64,000 nt of DNA from the NCBI GenBank assembly GCA_008973525.1, contig WACJ01000007.1:1240001-1304000 (forward strand), given 5' to 3'. The notes under the pieces are model-generated. The model was not told where the DNA came from, ran no database searches, and saw only the letters and a list, made by a program, of their open reading frames with translations. Position 1 is the stretch's first letter; each line of letters begins with the position of its first letter. This document shows positions 49,701 through 62,221 of the stretch, piece by piece. Position numbers and translations under genes: made by a program. This DNA is from Stenopsyche tienmushanensis (Eukaryota; Arthropoda; Insecta; Trichoptera; Stenopsychidae).

Positions 49701-51333
49701 ATATTTGGGCGATGCCTATGAATACACATTTAACATTTCTGAAATGGAAATACAGTAAAACCTCTATTTAACGGACTTTGGATATAACGGATGCAGCACA
49801 CTGATGTTTGCCATGCTGGCTGAGGATTCACGCAACTCTAAAACAGTTTACCTTGTTTACTCGAAGTGAATGTACGCATTTGATACTCCAGTAAATTAAT
49901 TTGAAATTGGCTCATGAAACTTCACTTGAGAAACAATCTTAAAATGGTACGGCCAGCAACGTTCTTCTGGGATTCCAGTTCGGGCAGTCGAATTGAAATC
50001 TGCTGCAATTAAATCAGCAAATCATATGAACATATCATTCAGAGCGAGCGATGGATGGCTCTGGTGCCTTCGCAAAAGACACGGAATTATGAATAAAAGA
50101 ATTTTTAATAAATAAAAAGAACAAAACGTAATTAGAATCTCAGATTTATAATGTTGATTACAAAAAAATAGCAAACTTCAAAAGTGCAAACAAAACTTGA
50201 TTCCTTTTTCAAAGTAGGATTACCGAAAGTGAGCGCGTCAATATCAAACAGCAACGTCGCTTCACGACAAGTGTCCAAAGACAATTAACTACAATTTTTT
50301 TTGCATTTAGGCATAAATCCAGTGGATTTTCAAAAAAAAAGGATTTTTCCGCTTTAATGGACACCCCCTCCCTCCAATTGGTCCATTATATCAAGGTTTT
50401 ACTGTACTACGTTTATCTAGGCGGCAGATATTGAAAGTTAGAAGACACATCTAGAACAACATAATTGGTTACGGCTTAAATTCTGACAAGTTCACAGCCA
50501 TCAACATCAACACAAAACCAAACAAATGTCGCTCTCGATTACCAAAATACTCGCAAATATAAATTAGAAAAAAATCCCATGACAAGTCCCCGTGAAAGTG
50601 CCATGTCGCACAAAGAAAAGACGCAGCGATGCCCGCTACAAGTGTATGTTTTGATTAAACTGATCCCGCATAAGATGTGCTAATAAACAATTATGTGTTT
50701 ATTTTGATCGGTTTACCAATGTCGTCAACGAGCGGTCAATGCAATAATCAAATTGACAGATATTCTTCATTTCAACGCATAACATTACTCTTTTTCATAC
50801 AATACGATTAGTATCATACTAGAATATCATACAATTTCGATGCTAACATCATTCACTTGATAATTAAATGTACAAACGTTTGATTTTCCCAATGTTACAT
50901 AATAAATTTCGCTCGTTATAGCTGCAGTCCGTCTTCGTCACACGACGAACAGGCACACGGACATATGTTAATCTGTAAAATTAGCGATCGATAGGATTCA
51001 TTTTTGTTACTCACCGTAAATAGCATTTTTGGATTGACAGAAATGTTATTTTTAGCATGGCATGCAGAGACCGTTATCCCGAAATTTGCAATTCCCGTAA
51101 TGATCGGAAAACATTCTGGACGGGGCAAGCGCAAAGAAGCGCGAAGACGCGTCAGGTATGAGAAGGAAGTTACCGTAGCGCAGGAATCCTGCAATACCGT
51201 ACAAGAATATGTTGCCGAACGTGCCGAAGGACACGGCGGCCGACGCCGGGGCGTACTTCAGCGCTAGCAGCGAGCATCCTGACAGTACTAAATGCGCGAG
51301 CCCCAACGGCTGCGCCCCGTCACCGTACCCCAT
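43734..51333 (-). CDS. Multi-pass membrane protein, two exons, function unknown
   Basis: Exon 1 (51333-51174) ends at a GTAACT donor. Exon 2 (44152-43734) follows TTTTATTTGTTTTCAG. The phases fit (a split alanine codon), giving 192 residues and a TAA stop. The protein is strongly hydrophobic, with about six likely membrane helices: residues 10-30 (LAHLVLSGCSLLALKYA), 33-52 (GNIFLYGIAGF), about 64-88, 95-115 (LLSGLVPVVLFIMKL), 119-140 and about 168-187 (CLFVIGMCFFNIFAI). There is no cleavable signal peptide. I do not recognise the family. The 7-kb intron holds an R1-like LINE fragment, a mariner and a pogo MITE. The start codon lies 554 bp from the divergent DUS2 start in a GC-richer region, suggesting a shared promoter. 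The consistent phase, length and hydrophobic pattern argue that it is real. Confidence 0.75.
45199..45320 (+). mobile_element. Pogo-like left end fragment
   Basis: CAGTAAAAACTCGATGTAAC, then GCAGCACACTG, shared with the left end of the 49753 element. Confidence 0.5.
46720..48260 (+). pseudogene. R1-like LINE reverse transcriptase, heavily decayed
   Basis: Across several frames it preserves LLDGKFNSAWKKQTLVLIQK, then LCVLDGLGKVLEALLRSRIE (47170-47376), DAIQSVVEFIKSAWNESVKR and AVFVTLDVKNAFDTTHRTLS (47375-47500, RT core) and the C-terminal RRHRQLSYHLTQLLSEPGYF with CHHC (47760-47880). The segment carrying the catalytic DD box is deleted between about 47510 and 47600. Multiple frameshifts. It lies antisense in the membrane-protein intron. 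Confidence 0.8.
48879..49300 (+). mobile_element. Mariner MITE with TA duplication
   Basis: Inverted ends around CAGACAAAAGGGC, TA on both sides (48877-48878, 49301-49302). The interior retains WDIHDIMYFELLKYRRAEKY and a scrap of the HPPYSPDLA motif, so it derives from a mariner transposase with most of the catalytic domain removed. A 3' part of the same element is at 43170. Confidence 0.82.
49753..50404. mobile_element. Pogo/Tigger-like MITE with TA duplication
   Basis: Ends CAGTAAAACCTCTATTTAAC and, on the right, TATATCAAGGTTTTACTG. TA at 49751-49752 and 50405-50406. Interior non-coding. Inserted in the membrane-protein intron. Confidence 0.85.
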
Positions 51334-55254
<3,921 letters not shown>

Positions 55255-55757
55255 CATTAAATGAAAAATTAAAACCAATTAAATGTCATTATTTTACATG
55301 TATTATAAGTAGTGCATTTTTTTTCGAATGCATAGAGCATTTGAATAAAATTCCATTTGTAAAAATAATATATATGTATTATCAACAATTTATAATATAT
55401 TTTATTCAATCTCCACTTTCGACGGTTGATAGACGGCTCAATATTTTAGTTTTTGAATTTGAATATTTTATAGAGCAATTTTAGAGTCTCCCATATCTTA
55501 ATTAAGGACATAAATACACATTACAAAAAATTGAATTTATACTGAGGAAATTTTGGAATTAAAAGGAAGCTGAAATAACGAGGGTTGAATGAAAATACTA
55601 CACTATTTGCGGAAGCTTTAATTTAAATTAAAAAATAATGAGATTATATTTCTCACAAGTTTGAACTAAATACGTAATATATTTACAATAATTAGATATA
55701 CTATCCAGTGGCAAAAATTCTTCAAATGATTCATTTGAAGCTTTCAGAATATTTTTG
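55255..55757. other. 3' intergenic region between DUS2 and the convergent ORF
   Basis: AT-rich. AATAAA at about 55345 could serve as the DUS2 poly(A) signal. Nothing else was recognised. Confidence 0.45.
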
Positions 55758-56012
55758 TCATTGAACGTCTTTCATTTCGGATACTCGTAAATCGAGCTCG
55801 TTATTGAGAATGCGAAGTGAATCACTGAGCTCGCGAGCTTTTCCGGAATGTTCGCTCAGTCTGTCATGATAGAATATGAACGAAGTGTAGTCGTGTTTTT
55901 TCGGGATTTGGTTTTTGCCAGTGGTGGTGATGAAGGATCGCTCGAGATCTTCGAGCATCTGCCGTCCGTTTGGTAGATTTGGACTGTCATATTTTTTTGT
56001 AAATGCATCCAT
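55758..56012 (-). CDS. Small coiled-coil-like protein, 84 residues
   Basis: ATG at 56012 (context TCAATTATGG) to TAG at 55758, intronless. The protein begins MDAFTKKYDSPNLPNGRQML and ends with a heptad-like helical stretch (ARELSDSLRILNNELDLRVS, then EMKD) that could form a coiled coil. Earlier in-frame residues (from 56087) lack a good start, so the internal ATG is preferred. Composition is balanced and charged, unlike the chance ORFs nearby. No signal peptide or membrane segment. I do not recognise the family; it may be a subunit of a small helical complex. It converges on DUS2, 503 bp away. Confidence 0.6.
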   Translation of the reverse strand: MDAFTKKYDSPNLPNGRQMLEDLERSFITTTGKNQIPKKHDYTSFIFYHDRLSEHSGKARELSDSLRILNNELDLRVSEMKDVQ

Positions 56013-56439
56013 AATTGAAAAAATCCTTCGCACAGTTATTAACGTTCCATAAGTATAAAATCGTTCAAGTTGATAATAAAACGTCACTCAAATGAAACGT
56101 CAAACGCAGTGCTGCCAAGTCAAATAATTAAATTTCGCTATAAAAAATATATTCGTCGATTTGTTTGAATATTATTGTAAATTTGCAATTATAAGATGTA
56201 TAACAAGTGCAAAAAAATATTATTATTATTAACGCTTTAAATCGCAATAATATAGATATTATAATTAATTTGAGATATATGTCAGAGTGATTTTATAAAA
56301 AAACAATTTAAAAATAAATAAAATAGAATAAATATGTATTTTCATTGATCACAAAATAATGTTTAATATTATGTGGTCAGCAGAATTGGCGCTATAGTTA
56401 TTATTTTTATTTCGTAGTTTTTAGTATTAATTGGATTAA

Positions 56440-56588
56440 GGGAGCTGGTCACTTTTGTGTATTTTTAGACCGCGATAAGGTGACGTCAGAACGAGGGGCG
56501 GTCTAAGCCCCTCTGCCCCTACGCCCCTCGAGCGACTGGACTTTTGCCAAACGAGACTTGGCTTTTGACTTCCAATGTCATTCAATTT
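56440..56588 (+). promoter_or_regulatory. Candidate promoter and 5' non-coding exon of the spliced GFRP-like gene
   Basis: A GC-richer patch in AT-rich surroundings contains a full CRE octamer TGACGTCA (56481-56488). At 56588 an exact GTAAGT donor follows CAATTT. The first coding exon of the downstream gene is preceded by TTTTGACAG at 58777, an acceptor with only seven bases before the ATG, so a 5' leader exon must lie upstream. This patch is the best candidate; the link is inferred. Confidence 0.35.
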
Positions 56589-58776
56589 GTAAGTACAGCT
56601 TCACCCGGAAGACGTCTGTGCAGGTCGGCCGATCGATCGAATTTCATTTGCACTCTGCATTCCATTGTCTGTTTGCTTTTATTTTTAATCGAAACACCAA
56701 TATCCTTCAAATATATTCACTTTTCGAGTGCTACATTTCTGCTCGTGACGTTATCTCATTGTTTTTATTTTAATTAGTACGACATGAGAATTAAATATGA
56801 ACGAGCGAAGTTAAATTGCTTCCAAAAGTCATAGAATAATACATGACCTCTAATTGTACTAGTCGCTGGAAGAAATAGGCGAACGCAAATAACACCAGTC
56901 GTTAAATTGCGTAGCTTATGAATTGGCGCCTACGTTTACAAGAGCTTCTAAAACATTCATTCTTGTTGGAATATATTTATATTGTTATTGACGTTGCTAG
57001 CTATATAAATTCAACTAGAATCATACGATATAAATGTATTTAAATATTTAAAAAAATACATCTTGAATAGTCTTTATAATAATATATCACTAGCGATAAT
57101 ATATAACAGCGAGAATGTGTGCAATCAACACAAGCTTTAAAACAACTGTTTTTAATTATCTTAAATTTAACTTGATAGTCTTTTGTGCCGTAATGCATCG
57201 TGTTTTCAAAAGTTACTGTTTCCTATTCAAACATTAATGCCTATCTAATCTTTGTGCGCTAATATTTACAATTGCTTAAATTCAAGTTATGACATTCGAA
57301 CTCCCTCAGAATATATCGTTCAGATAATATCATGTTTTTAAATTCTTATTAGTTGTAGTGCTATGTATAATATTTATTTTTATATCAACGTCTTGCATCA
57401 CATTATTATGAACAATTAACTGGACTTGTTGTGTATTTATTATTATAATTTTAATAATAAAATAATCAACACATAATGTATTTTAACGCTTTCTATTATA
57501 AATTAGAAAGTCCCCCAAAATGATCACAATGGCACTTTTCAAATCACATATTTATAAGTATCGATAAGTCTTTGCTGATTTTGAAAGAAGTCTGTTTGAG
57601 CTCATATGCTGCTATTTTTCACCAGAGGGTTGATCAAGGCTACAAAAGCCATAAATTAAATTTACAGTGAAGTGTTACTGATCGAATGGATGTTTGGATG
57701 TAGCACGAACTATCCAAATATAACAAAAGGGAGCGACAAAACACGTGCAAAGTTTTGTTATCAAAACAAAAAGTTCGCAAAGGTTGATATAAAAAAATCG
57801 TCTGGCTACGATCTCATTACGGGAAGAATTCAAACATTCAATGCGGTACTAAAAATGTGATGAAGAAAATTGTGTATTATAAGATTTAATAAATTAAATT
57901 AATTATTTCATTGTTAAACTATCGGTAAAGACTTTTCGCTACGCCTTATATGAGTATAATGATTGCCATATCTTCAATTACAGTCTCTTTATTTTTATTC
58001 TAGCAATATTTGCAATGATACCCGTAGGTAGTCCTACGATTTGGCAATTGAATCCGAACATCATGGGCATACGTCGGTATCGTACGGCGATGAGTTAATT
58101 CGAACTGAATAAATATTGCAAATAGGCAAATAACAATAGCATTTGATCTGTTAACTATGAACATGTTGTCATTGATACTATGCTTAATTAAATGGGTTGC
58201 TCTTATCCAAAGAAATTGTGCTATATGAGGCGGCCTCATGGGACTGCTCCAGCCTGCACCCCCAACTCTACTTACGCTTAATTATAAACGAGCGCTGGGG
58301 ATTCCATTGTCAAGGTCTTTCGATAACGACTCCCAAATAACAAATCTGGTGGATGTCGTTATATCATGATTTTTAAATTGTAACTGTTCAACACATGTTT
58401 CAAGAACGACCTCGAAATCTGCATCTATTTTCTGCCTCGAAGTCCGCAAAACTTTTTTTTAATACTGTTTTGCCGTCTAGTTCGTCTCCGCTTCATTTTT
58501 CTCAGCTTGGCCAATCACAGAGTAATTGACTACTTTTATCGCTCTAAGATAAACAACAGCTCATAATAGATCTGCGATTATTTGCAGTTTTTGAGTTTGT
58601 TTTGGTCAAATTTTCAAAACCCAAGCAAAACTATTTTATATTGTTTAAACTCGATGATCGTCCTCATAATCTTCTACAATATTATGTAGATTTCTGTATA
58701 CAATTTATTTAATTCATGATTCTTAAGTTTAGTGGCAATCATTCATAAAAATAAAATTATCGCATTTATTTTGACA
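56589..58776. other. AT-rich region with one LINE fragment, probably intron 1 of the GFRP-like gene
   Basis: Apart from the LINE piece at 57772-57860 nothing is recognised. The inverted AATATTTGCA/TGCAAATATT-like motifs at 58010-58125 are short. The ORF at 58000-58239 (minus) has no support. Confidence 0.4.
57772..57860 (+). pseudogene. Jockey-like LINE fragment with internal deletion
   Basis: Encodes AKVDIKKSSGYDLITGR, then IQTFNAVLKM, matching the 5' part of the reverse transcriptase at 3368-3490 and 2860-2902. The stretch between (VKELPTKG-type motif) is missing. The shared segment is almost identical at nucleotide level. Confidence 0.75.
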
Positions 58777-58784
58777 GGTAATCA

Positions 58785-61706
58785 ATGCCATACATTTTGA
58801 TAAGAGGAAACTTGGCATCATACGGTCACAAAAATCCCTGGCGAGTGCTCGTATCAGGGCTACAAGGTAGTTTTTTTTAAAATATTTTATAAGCATTAAT
58901 ATAATTATAATAATTATTTTTTTAAATTTAATATCAAGATGAATAAGAATAGAAGATTTTGCAATAATGGTTCATTCAAATTGAGAGTCATCTAACATAT
59001 GTGAATAATTCAATAGTTGTGTTGTGATGTGTTTCTAGACTATTATTATGACAGTCTGGCGACTGAGTATCGTTGGGCTTGGGAAGGAAGGGGGTTGAAA
59101 TCTAGTGAAAATTCGACATAATTAAGTCATGTTATAAAAATATTTTATTCATGTTATAAGGTATTAAAAATAATTTATTCCATCTTTTTAAAATTGACAT
59201 CATTAGTTGGTTAGCTTCAGCAAGTTTGAACCAGTCTGATACTTTCTTAACAAGCTGGTATTAGTCTGGCCTCCCAAATCCAAAGGCACTCAGTCGCCAG
59301 ACTGTCATAATCATAGTCCAGAAACACACCAGAACATAACTATTAAATTATTCTCATATATTAGATGACCCTCAATTTATGCTGCAGCTTCGTCTACTAT
59401 AAATGCAGTCATGTGATCCATTTACTTGATAATTTAAATATATCAGGCGAAAGGCAATGCTATGCGTAACCCGACGGGAATGTGTTAACATTTCCTTATT
59501 GGCAGCGTAAAAATGACCCATCACTAAAGCCAAATATCACAGATGGTTTTTTATAAACTAAGAAAAATTATGTAAACATACATCAAATTTTTTTTGGAAT
59601 TTCTATTTTTTTTTAGAAAAATTGTTAAATTTGAGTAGCGGAATCATGAGTGCTCAATTTTTTTAAATTCACAATCAAAGCAATATTTTCATTTGCATTG
59701 TTACATTTGTATAAAAATTATTTTATCTGTGGAGAATCATTCAGCTAAACCACAATCAAATTAAGAAATTATTATTATATAGGGTGGGCCATAAATTTTT
59801 TGCTTTTTTTTTTATATAACCATGAAAAAACGCAGATTGTGTTCAAATAAATGTGTATTTTTAAGAGCAGATATCTTGGAAAATTATTTCTTGAAAATAA
59901 TATTGTCCAAATGGCGGCCACCATCTCGCTTCTGGCATTCCTCAAATCTGGCCCTTAAATTTTCGAAAACCAAATGTAAATAAGCAAAATTGCAGATTCC
60001 GGAGCAAGGAAAAGCCGAAATTAAAACACCGAAGCATTTTCTATTTCTTCTCGATCTCTTCAAAGGGCATTATCGCCCCGTACATCTTTGATTTATTTTT
60101 CAATTACAGTTGCAGCAGTTCAGCCTTTTGTCCTTTCGCAGAGCTTTGTGGCGAAAAGCTTTAAATGTATACATGTATATATATTTAGTTATACGCGTTT
60201 CAATATACTAGTTCATATATTAACATGCACAAAGTGTCCCCGGTCCTTCTAACCACTACAACTAGGAAAAACTAGTCTAATATTTAAAAATGAATCTCTG
60301 TTTGTTCGTATGTAATGCGCTGCCATATTGTTCATCCAATTGCGTTAAAACTTTGTCAACATATTGTTAAGGATTGCGCAAGTAACATAGGCATAGTCTT
60401 CTTTGAATGTATAAAAATCAATGTTTGTTTGTCCATATTTAATGCGTTGCCATACCGTTCATCCAATTGCGATAAAACTTTGTCAATTTATTGTTTACAC
60501 TTGTGGGAATAAAATAGGCATAGTAAAAATATTTTTTGTGTACGCAGTTTGTTATGTGAGACGTGGCATTGCAACGCATGCCAGATAATCACTAGTTACC
60601 TATAAAAACAACATCCGCAAATCCCGTATCCCAAAGCTCAAACCATTCGCAAAAGACTACACAATTATAGAACAATTTAAAACCTTAAGCATTGTATGAA
60701 CACAACCCCCCCCCCCCCCCCGGCATGCTATCACTCTCTTTCTCATACATATTTGACTCGCACGCGGTAACATAAGAAATCTTACTGGTTCAAAACCATG
60801 ACGATTTAGAAGCAGCAAGCAGACGGCCTGGAAGAATTTCACTTCAATCAACGAGGTCATCTAGAACAGCTTTCACGGTCTCAATACGTTCATTTAGGAG
60901 ACCCGCTGGATGAAAGTTCTAAATGAAAATCAGAGGTTACGCTATCTTCAATATCGAGCGAATGTATGATACAGACAAGACGGATGTAACCCATTCCTGT
61001 GAATGGATATTGAAGAGGTCCATAGTTCTACAGTAGACTTATTGTGGCTGCACTATGATGATGATGATTAGAATACAATCTATATTTTTTTTCTGTGGTT
61101 ATTTCAAAAAAGCAAAACTTTATGGCTCACCCTATATTTAGTTGGTATTTGGTCATTATATGTTATTAATTCATATCTATGATATTTAAATGTCATTAAA
61201 TACATATTATTTTTAACAAACTGAAATTATTGGCACCGACGTCAATCTGATCTACATCGTTTCTAAATTACATCACTTATTTTAGCTGGTGATATTGAAC
61301 AATTGAAGAATTTTGCCTGTGGTGGATTCTGCGATACTTCGACAATTGTTTATCTACAACACCCCTGCGTAATTTTGACAGCCCTCGAGGTACTAGTATT
61401 ATTTTAATTATTCGGCAACAGATGTTGGCGCTCGTTTTAGAATGTTTTTATTCATAGTGATTAAATTTTATTGGATTATATTAAAAGCTGTGTTTATTTT
61501 TTTGTCAGGTATTGGGTTATAAAGTGGTCGCTTCGAGCTCAACGGCAGTAAAACAAGATTATAATGAGTACATGTGGACTATGAGAAAGGAATTTGATGA
61601 ACCCGAGCCTACTGTTCTTATGGAAAGAGAGAATATTTCAAATATAACCAAAGAAGCGATGAACGTTACGAGCATTCAAAATATTAAAGACGAAAATAAC
61701 ATTTAA
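58785..61706 (+). CDS. GTP cyclohydrolase I feedback regulatory protein-like, spliced copy
   Basis: Three coding exons (58785-58866, 61286-61389, 61509-61706) with consistent GT-AG phases encode 127 residues. It opens MPYILIRGNLASYG, recalling the MPYLLI start of GFRP. The C-terminal half HPCVILTALEVLGYKVVASS, then YMWTMRKEF aligns with the terminal strand-helix-strand of GFRP, which ends in a similar W-containing basic motif. A C-terminal tail of about 35 residues (DEPEPTVLME...KDENNI) is extra compared with the ~84-residue mammalian protein. In mammals GFRP forms a pentamer that clamps GTP cyclohydrolase I and couples tetrahydrobiopterin output to phenylalanine and BH4. The same role here is inferred. 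Intron 2.4 kb, element-rich; the stop lies 75 bp before a second GFRP-like start. Homology is by eye over a short protein, so moderate confidence. Confidence 0.6.
58977..59379. repeat. Long inverted repeat, 92-bp arms
   Basis: Arms 58977-59068 and 59288-59379 are reverse complements at about 90% (nine mismatches counted), separated by 219 bp. Both contain GACAGTCTGGCGACTGAGT. It lies in the intron of the GFRP-like gene and could fold into a long hairpin in the pre-mRNA. It looks like a foldback element; no TSD was identified. Confidence 0.88.
59446..59488 (+). mobile_element. piggyBac-like terminal fragment
   Basis: CAGGCGAAAGGCAATGC to GGGAATGTGTTAA, the same terminus as at 8593 and 17830. 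Confidence 0.5.
59782..61132 (-). mobile_element. Tc1/mariner-superfamily element with TA duplication
   Basis: Ends GGGTGGGCCATAAATTTTTT and, on the right, AACTTTATGGCTCACCC, with TA at 59780-59781 and 61133-61134. Near the left end the minus strand reads ARFEECQKRDGGRHLDNIIF, typical of a transposase C-terminus. The interior also holds a 120-bp tandem duplication (about 60295-60400 and 60415-60520, shared CATCCAATTGCG and AAAACTTTGTCAA), a C18-type run at 60704-60721, and a GATGATGATGATTAG end at 61056-61070, suggesting secondary insertions. Confidence 0.75.
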
Positions 61707-61781
61707 GTTTGTCGTTAAGCTCTCTGTAATTGTAGCGACCGTTGAAGCATATTATTAAATAATTGTCGATTAAATAACAAA

Positions 61782-62081
61782 ATGGAAAAAACGAAATCCG
61801 AACCAATCCTCTTGGCGCCACCAGAGGGAACATATACCTATGTGGCAGTAAAAGCATCATTGTATGCCTCAGAGTGTGCTATTTTTGGTGTTACTGAAGA
61901 TGAAAAAATAGCACTTTCCGAACGCTTTGTTGTCGATAGTGGCTCTACATCCATGTTGAATGGTATTCATCTCAGAGGACAAGTGATGAGTGTTATTAAT
62001 TCATTGGGCGAACTTGGTTACCGTGTTATTGCTAGCTCCGGTGAAAATGAAATCACGTGGACTCTCCAAAGAGAAGTATAA
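61782..62081 (+). CDS. GTP cyclohydrolase I feedback regulatory protein-like, intronless copy
   Basis: A single uninterrupted frame of 99 residues from ATG at 61782 (context ACAAAATGG) to TAA at 62079-62081. The C-terminal portion LRGQVMSVINSLGELGYRVI, then ASSGENEITWTLQREV aligns with the spliced neighbour (VILTALEVLGYKVVASS...YMWTMRKEF) and with GFRP. The N-terminal half (MEKTKSEPILLAPPEGTYTY...) is longer and different. It sits 75 bp after the stop of the first copy on the same strand and 140 bp before ANKRD39. The gap has ATTAAA-type motifs (61753-61775) that could end the upstream transcript, but too little room for an ordinary separate promoter. It could be a retrocopy, a dicistronic second frame, or an old duplicate that lost introns. 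Confidence 0.6.
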   Translation: MEKTKSEPILLAPPEGTYTYVAVKASLYASECAIFGVTEDEKIALSERFVVDSGSTSMLNGIHLRGQVMSVINSLGELGYRVIASSGENEITWTLQREV

Positions 62082-62221
62082 TTGTAGCAGGAAAACTTTC
62101 TAAAACTATTTAATTTAATGTGAATACATTATAAAAATTGTTATTTTGATAGCCGTGTTATAAATTATAATTATTATTTATTAAAATTGGCTAATACATA
62201 AATGTTCAAGAGTTCATAATC

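Noticed and set aside
57672..57860. 62-codon ORF as a new gene
   Set aside because: Its second half is a LINE reverse-transcriptase fragment and the first half has no support.
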